The notes: generated by a model from the sequence alone, not told the origin. 64,000 nucleotides of DNA from Bog-473 sp963777485 (GCA_963777485.1 CAVZQP010000002.1:1178001-1242000); one strand, 5' to 3'. Positions 1 through 8,096 are shown, counted from the stretch's first letter. A program made the numbers and translations.

Positions 1-1
1 C

Positions 2-463
2 GGCGTCCTCACCGACTACATGTGGGATTGGCTGCGGGCCCGCAAGGAAGGCCGCAAATCGTCGGGCAACGGCCGCCGTCAGAGCTACCAGCACCTGCCG
101 ATGGTCCGTATGACGAACACGTACCTCCTTGCAGGAAACGAGGACGCCGACGAGATAATCGCCCAGACCCCCACCGGCGTCTACGTCAAGAAGCTCGGCG
201 GAGGTCAGGTCAACACGGCGACGGGCGACTTCGTCTTCGGCACGACCGAGGCGTACCTCATCGAGAACGGGCGCATCACCGAGCCCCTCAGAGATGCCAA
301 CCTCATCGGCAACGGCCCCGAGGTCCTGCGCCGCATCGACGCCGTCGCCACCGACTTCGACATGACACCTGGCACCTGCGGCAAGGACGGCCAGGCGGTA
401 CCGGTCGGCTGCGGCCAGGCGACACTGCGCATAACCGGCATCACGCTCGGGGGAACGTCGTGA
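2..463 (+). CDS. tldD: Metalloprotease TldD, C-terminal part (5' end outside window)
   Basis: C-terminal 153 residues of a TldD/PmbA-family protease; the frame is open at the window edge. TldD is the zinc-metalloprotease subunit of the TldD-TldE heterodimer, which degrades or trims unfolded and modified peptides in the cytoplasm. Family hallmarks visible here are the GNGRR stretch, the RMTNTY segment, the GGGQVN strand and the closing run with GTCGKDGQ, PVGCGQ and LGGTS, all matching the conserved TldD C-terminus. The zinc-binding HExxxH helix lies upstream of the window. The stop overlaps the GTG of the next gene as GTGA, so tldD and tldE are translationally coupled. Confidence 0.93.
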   Translation, partial: GVLTDYMWDWLRARKEGRKSSGNGRRQSYQHLPMVRMTNTYLLAGNEDADEIIAQTPTGVYVKKLGGGQVNTATGDFVFGTTEAYLIENGRITEPLRDANLIGNGPEVLRRIDAVATDFDMTPGTCGKDGQAVPVGCGQATLRITGITLGGTS

Positions 464-1863
464 CCAACGCCGGCGCCGGTACCGGTACCGGCACGGACCT
501 CATGGCCCTCGCAACCTCGGTCGTCGACCAGGCCAAGCCCGGCGAAGGCCTCGAGGTCTACGTCACCCGGGGCACCGACACCGAGGTGCGGGCCTACGAG
601 GGCGAGGTCGAGTCCCTGACGTCCGCCGACTCGTCGGGTGTCGGCATCCGCGTCCTCCTCGACGGTGACGGTCCTGACGCCGAAGCGGTCGGCAGCCGGG
701 TCGGCTTTGCGTGGGCAGGATCGCTCGATACCTACGTCATCGCCGCCACCCTCGCCGACGCCCGGGACAACGCCCGCTTCGCCACCCCCGACCCCGACGT
801 CGTCTTTGCCAAGCCCGATGGCGTCGCCGCCATCGAGCTCGATCTCTGGGACGACGGCGTCGCCTCGACCCCGATGGAGAAGAAGGTCGAGCTCGCCGTC
901 CAACTCGAGCGTGCCACCCGCGCCGCCGATCCCCGGGTCCGACAAGTCTCTTCGGCCGATTACTCCGACAGCCGGACCGAAGTGGCACTCGCCTCGACCA
1001 CCGGCATCTCGTCGTACCGTAGGCGTACGACGTCCTTCCTCTCTGTCGATGCCATCGCCGGCGAGGGATCCGACACCCAGACCGGCTCCGGCTTCAGCGT
1101 CGGACGTGGCCCGGGCGAGCTCGTCCCCGACGAGGCGATGGACGACGCCGTCCTCCGTGCCACGCGCATGCTGGGTTCGCAGAAGGCACAGTCGGCTCGA
1201 TGCACCGTCGTCTTCGACCCCCGAGTCACCTCGACGCTGCTCGCCATCGTCGCGTCCGCGTTGTCGGGCGAGGCCGTTGTGAAGGGAAGGTCCTTCTTCG
1301 CCGGCCGCATCGGCGAGTCGGTGGCCGGCGACGCCGTCACGCTTGTCGACGACCCGACCGATACCCGTGCCTTCGGAGCTGCGTCTCACGACGGCGAGGG
1401 TCTGGCCTGCCGGCGCAACGTCCTCATCTCCGACGGTGCGCTCCGTATGTTCGTGTACGACACCGTGTCTGCCCGGCGCGCAGGCACCTCCTCCACCGGG
1501 TCGGCGGTCCGGGGCGGCTTCGCGGGCACGCCCGGCGCCGGTTGCCGAGCGCTCGTGCTCACACCCGGGGACCTCGACGCCGAACAGATCCTGGCGACGG
1601 TGGACAGCGGCCTCTACGTGCAGTCGGTCAGCGGTGTGAACTCGGGCGTGAATCCGGTGAGCGGCGACTTCTCGGTCGGTGCCGAGGGTCTGATGATCCG
1701 CGGCGGCGCCTTCGCGGAACCCGTACGGGAGATCACCGTCGCTTCGACACTCCAGCGCATGCTGCAGTCGATCGTGGCCATCGGTGCCGACTTGCGTTGG
1801 CTGCCGGGGTCAGCGGCGGGTCAAACGCTGGCGATCGCCGACATGCAGCTGAGCGGCGAGTGA
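460..1863 (+). CDS. tldE: TldE/PmbA-family protein, partner of TldD
   Basis: 467-residue TldD/PmbA-family protein, the usual size for TldE. TldE pairs with TldD; in characterised systems it lacks the zinc site and supports substrate binding. The start is the GTG that overlaps the tldD stop (GTGA). The reading frame is open far upstream, but that part is antisense-like noise inside tldD. The first dozen residues are a Gly/Ala/Thr low-complexity run coded by a repeated ccggta unit. Conserved features include the GRGPGELVPDEA region and the C-terminal SGVNSGVNPVSGDFSVGAEG segment, which is the TldE equivalent of the GGGQV region in TldD. Gene order tldD-tldE supports a functional pair. Confidence 0.92.
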   Translation: MTNAGAGTGTGTDLMALATSVVDQAKPGEGLEVYVTRGTDTEVRAYEGEVESLTSADSSGVGIRVLLDGDGPDAEAVGSRVGFAWAGSLDTYVIAATLADARDNARFATPDPDVVFAKPDGVAAIELDLWDDGVASTPMEKKVELAVQLERATRAADPRVRQVSSADYSDSRTEVALASTTGISSYRRRTTSFLSVDAIAGEGSDTQTGSGFSVGRGPGELVPDEAMDDAVLRATRMLGSQKAQSARCTVVFDPRVTSTLLAIVASALSGEAVVKGRSFFAGRIGESVAGDAVTLVDDPTDTRAFGAASHDGEGLACRRNVLISDGALRMFVYDTVSARRAGTSSTGSAVRGGFAGTPGAGCRALVLTPGDLDAEQILATVDSGLYVQSVSGVNSGVNPVSGDFSVGAEGLMIRGGAFAEPVREITVASTLQRMLQSIVAIGADLRWLPGSAAGQTLAIADMQLSGE

Positions 1864-1875
1864 GCTGATCAGCTC
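1862..1875. repeat. 14-bp perfect palindrome between convergent tldE and fmdB
   Basis: GAGCTGATCAGCTC is its own reverse complement. It begins within the tldE stop codon and contains the fmdB stop codon (read on the minus strand) in its TGATCA core. It could fold into a short hairpin on either transcript and act as a compact bidirectional terminator, although no T-tract follows. Confidence 0.6.
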
Positions 1876-2228
1876 GCGGCTGCGGCCGCCGGTTTGGAGT
1901 CCTTGCTCCCGCCGCTTCCGCCATTTCCGCTGTCGGTCTTCGAGGAGCTGTCCTTCGAGTCCTTGGTCGACGAGTCGGACGTCGAAGAGCTTGTCGACTC
2001 CTTCTCCTTGTCCTTGCTCTTCCCGTTCCCGTTCCCGTTGCCTCCGGCGGCTGCCCGTGAGTCGGTCTTGTAGAACCCGCTGCCCTTCAGCACGATCCCG
2101 ACGGCGCCGTAGACCTTGCGGAGCGCGCTGCCACACTCGGGGCACTCCGTCAACGGGTCGTCCGAGAACTTCTGGACGGCCTCGAGCCGGTGCCCGCACG
2201 CCGTGCAGGCGTATTCGTAGGTCGGCAA
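1869..2228 (-). CDS. FmdB-family zinc-ribbon protein with low-complexity tail
   Basis: 119-residue FmdB-type putative regulatory protein. The start is a TTG at 2226-2228, preceded after 6 nt by a perfect AGGAGG. This gives the family N-terminus (M)PTYEYACTACG; the longer in-frame ATG at 2261 would add residues not found in the family. A zinc ribbon is formed by C8, C11, C29 and C32. After about residue 60 the protein becomes a disordered Gly/Asn/Ser/Lys/Asp-rich tail ending in Ala repeats, longer than in many homologues. The molecular role of this family is poorly known; it was named from the fmd operon. It converges on tldE and diverges from moaC. Confidence 0.85.
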   Translation of the reverse strand: MPTYEYACTACGHRLEAVQKFSDDPLTECPECGSALRKVYGAVGIVLKGSGFYKTDSRAAAGGNGNGNGKSKDKEKESTSSSTSDSSTKDSKDSSSKTDSGNGGSGGSKDSKPAAAAAS

Positions 2229-2324
2229 TGGATTCCTCCTGCGGCGCTCGCTGGCACTCACTACCTGAGACTGCCAAGTGTACTCGCTCGACCACGCTTC
2301 TCGGCAGTTCAGGTCTGCCCCAGG

Positions 2325-4052
2325 TCAGTAGACTCGGGCTCCGTGACCGACCGCATGCTGGCCAATCTCGACCCGCTGGGCGGCGCCCGAATGGTCGATG
2401 TCACGCCTCGAGAGCCCACGCACCGCCGGGCCCTCGCCCGCTGCCGGGTCTCGATGCAGCCCGAAACGACTACCAAGGTGGCGAACAACGCGATCACCAA
2501 GGGCGACGTGCTGGCAGCGGCCCGGATCGCCGGCATCCAGGCCGCGAAGCGCACCGCCGAGCTGATCCCCATGTGCCACCCCGTGCTGGTCGGCTCCATC
2601 GGGGTCAACTTCTCGATCGGCGACGACTACGTCGAGGTCGAGGCCCAGGTCGAGACCGTGGACCGCACGGGTGTCGAGATGGAGGCCATGACCGCCTGTG
2701 CGGTCGCCGCCCTCACGGTCTACGACATGTGCAAGTCCGCTGACCGCACGATGACGGTCGAGCATCTCGCTCTTTGGGAGAAGGCAGGCGGCCGGTCCGG
2801 TCCCTGGCGGCGGACCGAGCTGAACGCCCGCTAATCGGCGTCGCCGACGGGGGCGGCCTTCTTCAGCGCTTGGAGACGCCGCGCCGGGCGCGCTCACCCG
2901 GGTCCACAACGGTGACGGGCGCGAGGTCATGACCCGGCCGCTCGGGCCGACGAAGCTGAGCTCGCCGTTGGCGTCGCCCTCCAACTTCCAGGCCTTGGAG
3001 TGGACCAGACCGTGGTGGTGCTCGCAGAGGAGCGCGAGGTTGTCGAGATCGGTCTTGCCGCGGTCGCGTTTCCACCACCGCAGGTGATGGGGATTGACGA
3101 AGGTCGCGTTTCTACAGCCGGGGAAGCGGCAATGTCGGTCTCGGCGCCAGAGTTCTCGACGCTGGGTGGGGGTCGGATCTCGGCGGGTCCGCCCCTCGTA
3201 CATCGTGTGGCCCACGTCGTCGTCGAGGGCCACCACCAACGTGGCGTCACAGGCCAGGCGGCGGGCGACCACCGAATCGATGAGTCCCCGGTGCTCGAGC
3301 TCGCCGGCCAGCTCGGAGTCCTCGGTAAGCGTGACAAGCGGTACATGGGCGACGACGACAAAGGGACTCGGAGCAGAGGGTTCGTCGGAGGTCTCGGTCG
3401 ACCGACGCGTACGGACCAGCGAGACGAGGGCGTCGGCGAGGCGCTGGTCCCACCGGGTCTCGCCGTCAGAGGGGACTTGCTTGGCTCGCATCTCGAGGCT
3501 GGCGCGCACCTCGGCGTAGGCCTCGGCGGGGAGCTGGGCCGTCATGGTCCGGCACTCGTCGTTGAAGCGCACAGAACGCGTCTCGTGTTCGTGGGCTGAA
3601 GAGGAGGAGGTCGGCAGGACCGGGGCGGCGGCCGTCTTGGCCACTTCGGCGAGCTGGCGCACCGAGCAATCGGAAGCCTGGGCGACGAGGGTCCCTTCGT
3701 TCTCGGGTCTCGCCACGTCGACGACGGCGCGGACCTGGTCGAAGCTGACCGAGCCGTTGCAGAGGCCGCCGGCCAGCTTGGGCAGGTCGAAGAGGCGCGT
3801 GCCCACGTGGGACCAGGCCCGCGCCGTGGCGGTGGAGACGGCGCAACGCTCGGAGAGCCAGGCCTCGATACTGGTGGCCCCCTCTTCTCTCCAGGCTTCG
3901 CGGCGATCGAGCTCCGCGGCCAGTAGGACGATGCGCCCCGCCAGGGAGGCGAGTTGGCGGGACGTCGCGGCGGCCTCTTCCATCAACTCGGACGTCGACA
4001 GCGTGGCGATCGAGGAGATCGGCATCGTCGTGGTCGTCGAGGTAGGGGCCAT
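2325..4052 (-). CDS. DUF222/HNH endonuclease-domain protein with abnormal 3' end
   Basis: Actinobacterial DUF222 protein with a C-terminal HNH module. The N-terminal helical DUF222 region covers about the first 200 residues. The HNH part shows a CxxxxC pair (CRFPGC), NPHHL and a closing CEHHHGLVH. Such multicopy proteins are widespread in actinobacteria and of uncertain function; some resemble mobile-element HNH enzymes. Family similarity ends near position 2905, yet the frame has no stop until 2325, so the last ~160 codons are antisense to the whole of moaC. A one-base shift near 2880-2930 would end the protein at 2863, clear of moaC. This suggests a lost stop, a frameshift or a sequencing error. 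The start is uncertain: ATG at 4121, 4052 or 4025 is possible, and 4121 would overlap the divergent next gene. Confidence 0.75.
   Translation of the reverse strand: MAPTSTTTTMPISSIATLSTSELMEEAAATSRQLASLAGRIVLLAAELDRREAWREEGATSIEAWLSERCAVSTATARAWSHVGTRLFDLPKLAGGLCNGSVSFDQVRAVVDVARPENEGTLVAQASDCSVRQLAEVAKTAAAPVLPTSSSSAHEHETRSVRFNDECRTMTAQLPAEAYAEVRASLEMRAKQVPSDGETRWDQRLADALVSLVRTRRSTETSDEPSAPSPFVVVAHVPLVTLTEDSELAGELEHRGLIDSVVARRLACDATLVVALDDDVGHTMYEGRTRRDPTPTQRRELWRRDRHCRFPGCRNATFVNPHHLRWWKRDRGKTDLDNLALLCEHHHGLVHSKAWKLEGDANGELSFVGPSGRVMTSRPSPLWTRVSAPGAASPSAEEGRPRRRRRLAGVQLGPPPGTGPAACLLPKSEMLDRHRAVSGLAHVVDREGGDRTGGHGLHLDTRAVHGLDLGLDLDVVVADREVDPDGADQHGVAHGDQLGGALRGLDAGDPGRCQHVALGDRVVRHLGSRFGLHRDPAAGEGPAVRGLSRRDIDHSGAAQRVEIGQHAVGHGARVY
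2329..2334 (+). promoter_or_regulatory. -10 hexamer TAGACT for moaC
   Basis: TAGACT lies 8 nt before the GTG start of moaC and there is no Shine-Dalgarno sequence, pointing to a leaderless transcript. Confidence 0.55.
2343..2834 (+). CDS. moaC: Cyclic pyranopterin monophosphate synthase MoaC
   Basis: 163-residue MoaC, the second step of molybdenum cofactor synthesis (conversion of the MoaA product to cPMP). K53 in the TKGDV segment and K131 in DMCKSADR align with the catalytic Lys51 and Lys131 of the E. coli enzyme, and the conserved MCHP motif is at residues 77-80. The GTG start was chosen because the preceding TAGACT is correctly spaced for leaderless initiation and the protein then begins with the family LDPLGGARMVDV stretch. 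No other molybdopterin gene is in the window, so the gene is a singleton here. An HNH-family frame on the other strand runs through the entire gene. Confidence 0.95.
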   Translation: MTDRMLANLDPLGGARMVDVTPREPTHRRALARCRVSMQPETTTKVANNAITKGDVLAAARIAGIQAAKRTAELIPMCHPVLVGSIGVNFSIGDDYVEVEAQVETVDRTGVEMEAMTACAVAALTVYDMCKSADRTMTVEHLALWEKAGGRSGPWRRTELNAR

Positions 4053-4085
4053 CGTCGGGAGAATGGTCGGGCGCGTCGTGTCGTG

Positions 4086-4091
4086 TACGTT
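4086..4091 (+). promoter_or_regulatory. -10 hexamer TACGTT for the carboxyltransferase gene
   Basis: TACGTT ends 8 nt before the GTG at 4100. No ribosome-binding site is present, so initiation is probably leaderless. Confidence 0.5.
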
Positions 4092-4099
4092 CGGCGTCG

Positions 4100-5443
4100 G
4101 TGACCACGACGGAGGCGCCACAGGTCGGCAAGGGCATGGTCGGGGCGGTCATGTCGCACGTCGGGCGGGTTGGCGGGCGCAACATTGTGATCTGCCGGTC
4201 AGAAGGCTCGATGCGGCGCGGGGCGATCACGCATGCCGACGGGGTGCGGCTGGCGGAGGCGGCGGACCAGGCGAGGGAGCTGGGGGTCCCGTTTGTGTTT
4301 TACGTCGTATCGAGCGGCGCCGACGTGCACGACGGGGTGGCGGCGCTGCACGGATGGGGGCAGGCGGCGGCAGCCGTATCGAGGTGCAGCGGCCAGGTGC
4401 CGGTGATCGCCGCGGCGACGGGCCCGGTGGTCTCTGGGCCGGCGCTGTTGCTGGGGCTGTCGGACCTGGTGGTGATGAGCTCGGACGCGGTCGCCTATGT
4501 GTCGGGGCCGCAGATGGTGCGGGAGTTCACCGGCATAGAGGTGGGGCTGAGCGATCTGGGGGGGGTGGCGAAGCACGCCACGTCGAGCGGCTTGTGCGCC
4601 GTCGAGTCCGACGATGTCGAGGGCGCCGTGTCCGAGCTGCTCGAATACCTGCCCTCGTCTACGGACGAGCTGCCTCCGACGGCGCCCGTGGGGGACTCGG
4701 TCTTGCGCTCGACGCCGGAGCTACGGACGGTGATCCCCGACCGGAAGGCGGCCACCTATGACGTGCGGGACGTCGTACGGGCCCTGTCTGACGACGGGGA
4801 GTTCCGGGAGCTGTGGGCCCGGTGGGCGGGGCAGGTCGTGACGGCGTTCGGACGGATGGGCGGGTTGCCGGTCGGATTCGTGGCGAACCAGCCCCGGATA
4901 CTGGCGGGGACGCTCGACATCGTCGCTTCGCAGAAGGCCGCCCGGTTCGTTCGGTTGTGCGACGCCTTCAACGTGCCGATCGTGAGCCTGGTCGACACGC
5001 CCGGATTCCTGCCCGGGAAGGACCTGGAGTGGCGCGGGATGATCCGGCACGGGGCCGAACTGGCTTTTGCGTACGCGCAGGCGACAGTTCCCCGGCTGTG
5101 CCTCATCATGCGGAAGGCGTTCGGCGGGGCGTACATCGTGATGGACTCCCGAGGGATCGGGAACGACGTGTGCCTGGCGTGGCCGGGGGCCGAGGTGGCG
5201 GTGATGGGGGCGTCGGGAGCGGTCCAGATCTTGAACCGGGGGTTGGAGCCTGGGGCCCGGGCGGACCGGGAGGCGGCGTACGAAGAGGCCTACCTGAATC
5301 CTTGGCCGGCGTCGGAACGGGGCCTCGTAGACGAGGTCATCGACCCGGCCGAGAGTCGCATCGCTCTGTGTGCGGTGTTGCGCCAGCTGGCGACGAAACG
5401 GGAGTTTGTAGTGGGACGGAAACACGACACGGGGCCGCAATAG
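4100..5443 (+). CDS. Acyl-CoA carboxylase carboxyltransferase (PccB/AccD-type), short form
   Basis: 447 residues of the biotin-dependent carboxyltransferase family, which moves CO2 from carboxybiotin to an acyl-CoA such as propionyl- or acetyl-CoA. The C-terminal half is well conserved: DTPGFLPG, the IRHGAEL region, RKAFGGAY and WPGAEVAVMGASGAV, which build the acyl-CoA and biotin pockets and oxyanion holes. The N-terminal half is shorter than in usual PccB proteins (about 510-540 residues), apparently lacking roughly 70-90 leading residues. No biotin carboxylase or BCCP gene is nearby, so its partner must be elsewhere. The GTG start is supported by a spaced -10 hexamer. Assignment to a particular acyl-CoA substrate is not possible from sequence. 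Confidence 0.85.
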   Translation: MTTTEAPQVGKGMVGAVMSHVGRVGGRNIVICRSEGSMRRGAITHADGVRLAEAADQARELGVPFVFYVVSSGADVHDGVAALHGWGQAAAAVSRCSGQVPVIAAATGPVVSGPALLLGLSDLVVMSSDAVAYVSGPQMVREFTGIEVGLSDLGGVAKHATSSGLCAVESDDVEGAVSELLEYLPSSTDELPPTAPVGDSVLRSTPELRTVIPDRKAATYDVRDVVRALSDDGEFRELWARWAGQVVTAFGRMGGLPVGFVANQPRILAGTLDIVASQKAARFVRLCDAFNVPIVSLVDTPGFLPGKDLEWRGMIRHGAELAFAYAQATVPRLCLIMRKAFGGAYIVMDSRGIGNDVCLAWPGAEVAVMGASGAVQILNRGLEPGARADREAAYEEAYLNPWPASERGLVDEVIDPAESRIALCAVLRQLATKREFVVGRKHDTGPQ

Positions 5444-5529
5444 GTCTACACGCTGGGACGATGCGGATTGTCATCAATTCGTAACGATCCTGAGGCGCAT
5501 TCGACGCCGAACTCGGTAAGAGATCGGGC

Positions 5530-5856
5530 ATGATCAGCGATGTGGTCCCCCCCACAGACGACTCTCTCTTCGTCCTCGAGTCGTGCCACAGCACCTGGAT
5601 CTTCGACACGGACAAGATGCGCTTCCGGCGCGTCCTGAAGGGCTTGGCGCTGGACGCGCCGTCGGCGACAACGGCTTGGCGTGCCTACTACGGGCTCGAG
5701 ATCGACCCGATTTCGGAATCCTTCGTCGTCATGCTGAATCCTGAGGGGACGCGTCTGCTGCGATCGTGGCGCCACGTCGAGCACTGCCCGCAGTGCGGCG
5801 GGAACCAGACCGCCGAGTTGTCGCTCGACGACCTGCGGAGCGCCTCACTGGCCTGA
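5530..5856 (+). CDS. Conserved-looking small protein of unknown function
   Basis: 108 residues, not recognised. It is soluble, with an aromatic N-terminal half (several W, Y, F) and a single C-terminal CPQCG pair that could be half of a metal site or a thiol pair. TAAGAG lies 7 nt before the ATG, a near match to the leaderless -10 pattern. Base composition and codon use match the neighbours, and it stands alone between the carboxyltransferase gene and a convergent membrane protein gene. No function is proposed. Confidence 0.6.
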   Translation: MISDVVPPTDDSLFVLESCHSTWIFDTDKMRFRRVLKGLALDAPSATTAWRAYYGLEIDPISESFVVMLNPEGTRLLRSWRHVEHCPQCGGNQTAELSLDDLRSASLA

Positions 5857-5932
5857 CGCGCTGTTTGGCGCTGACAACAGGCAGGCGGGTTTCTCTCTTC
5901 CGAGGCGGTCTCGTCCGACGTCCGACTGTCTG

Positions 5933-6385
5933 TCAGAAGCGGATGACGTGCACGGCCGAGAGCAGCAGCAGCGTCAACGTGACCGCGAACGTGGCGGCGA
6001 TGCCCACCGTCAGCAGCCGTGAGACCGCTGGACGGGGCCACCGGGTGCGCAGCCCGTGGCTCCCGGCGCGTCCGCGGATGAAGGCCTCCGTCGCGTCGGC
6101 GTCGTCCGTCGCCAGGACGAAGCGGTGGCGCCGGCGATGGTCGCGTTCGACGACGACCATCACGACACCGTCCGTGCCGTCGGGGAGAACAGACCGTTCG
6201 ATCGGCGCCATCTCCACCAGGTCGGACCAGTCGCAGTCCCACACCTTCTCGCCGTCCGCCTTGTCGAGCTCGAGGCCACCCTTACGGAACGTGAGCCGGA
6301 GATGCGGTACGGCGACCGGGCCGTCCGAGCCCGCAGTCAACAGGTAGACGTCGGGCACGGTCCACGGCTCGTGTTCGTCCTCCAT
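5933..6385 (-). CDS. Predicted C-tail-anchored membrane protein
   Basis: 150 residues, unknown family. A soluble domain of about 120 residues (starting MEDEHEPW, containing a KVWDCDW stretch) is followed by a Lys/Arg-rich segment and one hydrophobic helix at the extreme C-terminus, ending in HVIRF. This is the layout of a tail-anchored protein facing the cytoplasm. The soluble part has the alternating pattern of a small beta-rich (PH-like) fold, but this is only an impression. The ATG at 6385 was chosen because residues upstream of it are antisense to the methyltransferase gene. It lies 14 bp downstream of that gene and is probably cotranscribed with it. Confidence 0.6.
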   Translation of the reverse strand: MEDEHEPWTVPDVYLLTAGSDGPVAVPHLRLTFRKGGLELDKADGEKVWDCDWSDLVEMAPIERSVLPDGTDGVVMVVVERDHRRRHRFVLATDDADATEAFIRGRAGSHGLRTRWPRPAVSRLLTVGIAATFAVTLTLLLLSAVHVIRF

Positions 6386-6399
6386 ATGACCAGCAAACG

Positions 6400-7044
6400 C
6401 TACTGCCACTGCCGGCGGACGAAGGAGGCAAAGGGGGCTGCCATGCGCGCTGGGAGGATGGGCGGGTCGCGGCGCGTCACGCAGAGCACAGCGGCATCGA
6501 CTGAGGGGACCGGGCGGAACGCAGTCGCAGGGATGTGCCGGACGACCTCGAACGACCACCACGGCGCCCAGGTGGTTGACAGCAGTGTCGACGGCGGCAT
6601 GACGGCGCGTTTGCGCGCCACCTCCCACTGCACAATGAGGTCCGCTCGCACGAGACACGAGCCGGGATCATCGAGCAGATGGCGGAGGATCGCCGTTGTC
6701 GCGCCGAACGGCAGCGAACCGATGACGCGATACGGCCGTCGTGGCATGCGGTAGTCGAGGGCATCGCAACGGACGACCCTGACCCCACCGTCGAGTCGGC
6801 GTCGTCCCACTTCGCGGCGCAGGGCGTCGGCCCAATGTGGGTCCTTCTCGAGCGCAACGACCTGGACGCCCCGGCGGGCGAGCGCGTAGGTGAGCGCGCC
6901 AGGCCCGGCGCCTATCTCGACGACGAGGTCGCCTGCGGCGAAGCCCGCCGAGTCGACCAGCTGGTCGGCCCGCTCAGGCCGAAGGAAGTTCTGTCCGAGA
7001 CTGCGTCGCCGCTCGTCCCGCCGTGTCCGCCTGTCCGCGGACAC
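6400..7044 (-). CDS. Erm/KsgA-family rRNA adenine N6-methyltransferase
   Basis: 214-residue SAM-dependent methyltransferase of the KsgA/Erm superfamily, which dimethylates an adenine in rRNA. The N-terminal RRSLGQNFL signature is at 13-21, SAM motif I EIGAGPG at 43-49, an acidic ribose-binding E66 follows, and D94 is in CDAL. Motif IV reads GSLPFG at 109-114; the usual N-[LIP]-P-[YF] is altered because Ser110 replaces the catalytic-loop Asn. The protein is shorter than KsgA (about 270) or typical Erm (250-280), with a reduced C-terminal rRNA-recognition domain, as in short actinobacterial Erm-like proteins. It could confer intrinsic macrolide tolerance (23S A2058) or be a diverged KsgA; sequence alone cannot decide. 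The GTG start is tentative. Confidence 0.8.
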   Translation of the reverse strand: MSADRRTRRDERRRSLGQNFLRPERADQLVDSAGFAAGDLVVEIGAGPGALTYALARRGVQVVALEKDPHWADALRREVGRRRLDGGVRVVRCDALDYRMPRRPYRVIGSLPFGATTAILRHLLDDPGSCLVRADLIVQWEVARKRAVMPPSTLLSTTWAPWWSFEVVRHIPATAFRPVPSVDAAVLCVTRRDPPILPARMAAPFASFVRRQWQ

Positions 7045-7156
7045 GGACCATCACCGTGACACCCATAGGGCACCATTGTGGCACCGGGACACAGGTGCAT
7101 CGCTACAGGCCCGGCGCGACACGACGTGCGGCGAGCCGAGCCGACGTCAGGTCAGG

Positions 7157-8065
7157 TCAGGACGGGTCCTGCGGCGGTGGCAGGAGATCTCGCCATCCGT
7201 GCCGCCGTTCGCGCCGGTCGGCCCGTTCGAGCTCGCGCTCGACATCGGACCACATCATCGGCTCGGAGTCCCGGCCGGCCCTGTCAGCCGACTCCGCCCG
7301 CGTCATCACAACGAACGCCACGGTCCAGAGCACGGCGATGGTCCCGAGCTTGGCCACGAACCCCGAAAGCTGCTGGTCGAGCAGGGGCGACATGGAGATC
7401 ACCTTTCCCGGATGTGCGAAGGCCGGGTAGAGAGGATGCCGGGCGAAGATCCACACGATCGAGAGGAAGCTGGGCACGATCGACTGCACGATCAGATATC
7501 CCCCGCGTCCCAGCGCCGACAGTTTCGGGGACCCGGGCAACTCGTGCAGGACGGGCGCCCAGAGCACGAAGCCGGCCCCGAGCACCACAAGCTCGAGCAG
7601 CACCTGCGCCACCGACGAGCGGGCGGCCCAGCTCACGGCGCCGGTCGTCAGCGTGGCCACCGCCACCACCGTCACGATCGCAATGGCCGGGACCGGCCGT
7701 ACGACCACCCGCAACACGGCGTCGACCGGGACGGGCCTCGTAAGACGAACCAACAGCGGCCGTGGCGTCCCGAGTATCAGCAGGGGTGGCACCGCCAGCA
7801 TGAGCACCAGCCGTTGAAGCACCAGCGCCACCAGCAGCCAGTGCGCGGCCAGGTCGCCGAGCGGCCACGTCACGGAGCCGCCCAACAGCACTGCACCCGT
7901 GACGAAGAGGAACTTCTGTCGCGCCGTGGCGGGCCACCGGGACTCGGACCCCGACCTCGATGTCAACCAGAGGTACCCGGCGATGAGAGCCACGACGGCG
8001 AGCAGCCAGACGACGTGCAGGTGCCAGTCGAGCGGATGGCCCGGCCCAGCCACGGCCGTCAGCAC
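7157..8065 (-). CDS. CtaG-family cytochrome c oxidase assembly membrane protein
   Basis: 302 residues with about seven hydrophobic segments, matching the Caa3_CtaG (COG3336) family, linked to assembly of caa3-type cytochrome c oxidase copper centres. The order is typical: an N-terminal helix after HPLDWHLHVVW, then an HWLLVALVLQRLVLMLAVPPLL helix pair, and a later helix with HPLYPAF. Several membrane-face histidines (HLHVVW, DLAAHW, VLHELP) are candidate copper ligands. The C-terminal cytoplasmic tail is charged, rich in Glu/Arg. The GTG start directly precedes the first helix. The gene diverges from pafBC. No oxidase genes are in the window. Confidence 0.8.
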   Translation of the reverse strand: MLTAVAGPGHPLDWHLHVVWLLAVVALIAGYLWLTSRSGSESRWPATARQKFLFVTGAVLLGGSVTWPLGDLAAHWLLVALVLQRLVLMLAVPPLLILGTPRPLLVRLTRPVPVDAVLRVVVRPVPAIAIVTVVAVATLTTGAVSWAARSSVAQVLLELVVLGAGFVLWAPVLHELPGSPKLSALGRGGYLIVQSIVPSFLSIVWIFARHPLYPAFAHPGKVISMSPLLDQQLSGFVAKLGTIAVLWTVAFVVMTRAESADRAGRDSEPMMWSDVERELERADRRERRHGWRDLLPPPQDPS

Positions 8066-8090
8066 GTGACCGACGTCCCGGCGTGTGTCT

Positions 8091-8096
8091 TAGGCT
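8091..8096 (+). promoter_or_regulatory. -10 hexamer TAGGCT for pafBC
   Basis: TAGGCT sits 7 nt upstream of the pafBC ATG with no ribosome-binding site between them. Confidence 0.6.

Noticed and set aside
22..459. N-terminal extension of the tldE frame
   Set aside because: It overlaps the conserved end of tldD in another frame and codes an Arg/Pro/His-rich sequence typical of a wrong frame; the GTGA overlap gives the natural start.
2863..3078. Separate small minus-strand gene ending at 2863
   Set aside because: It has no domain of its own; its frame is of interest only as the possible original 3' end of the DUF222-HNH gene.
5857..5932. tRNA-like or small RNA gene in the gap
   Set aside because: No cloverleaf, no CCA end and no T-loop sequence; none of the gaps in the window gave a tRNA by eye.
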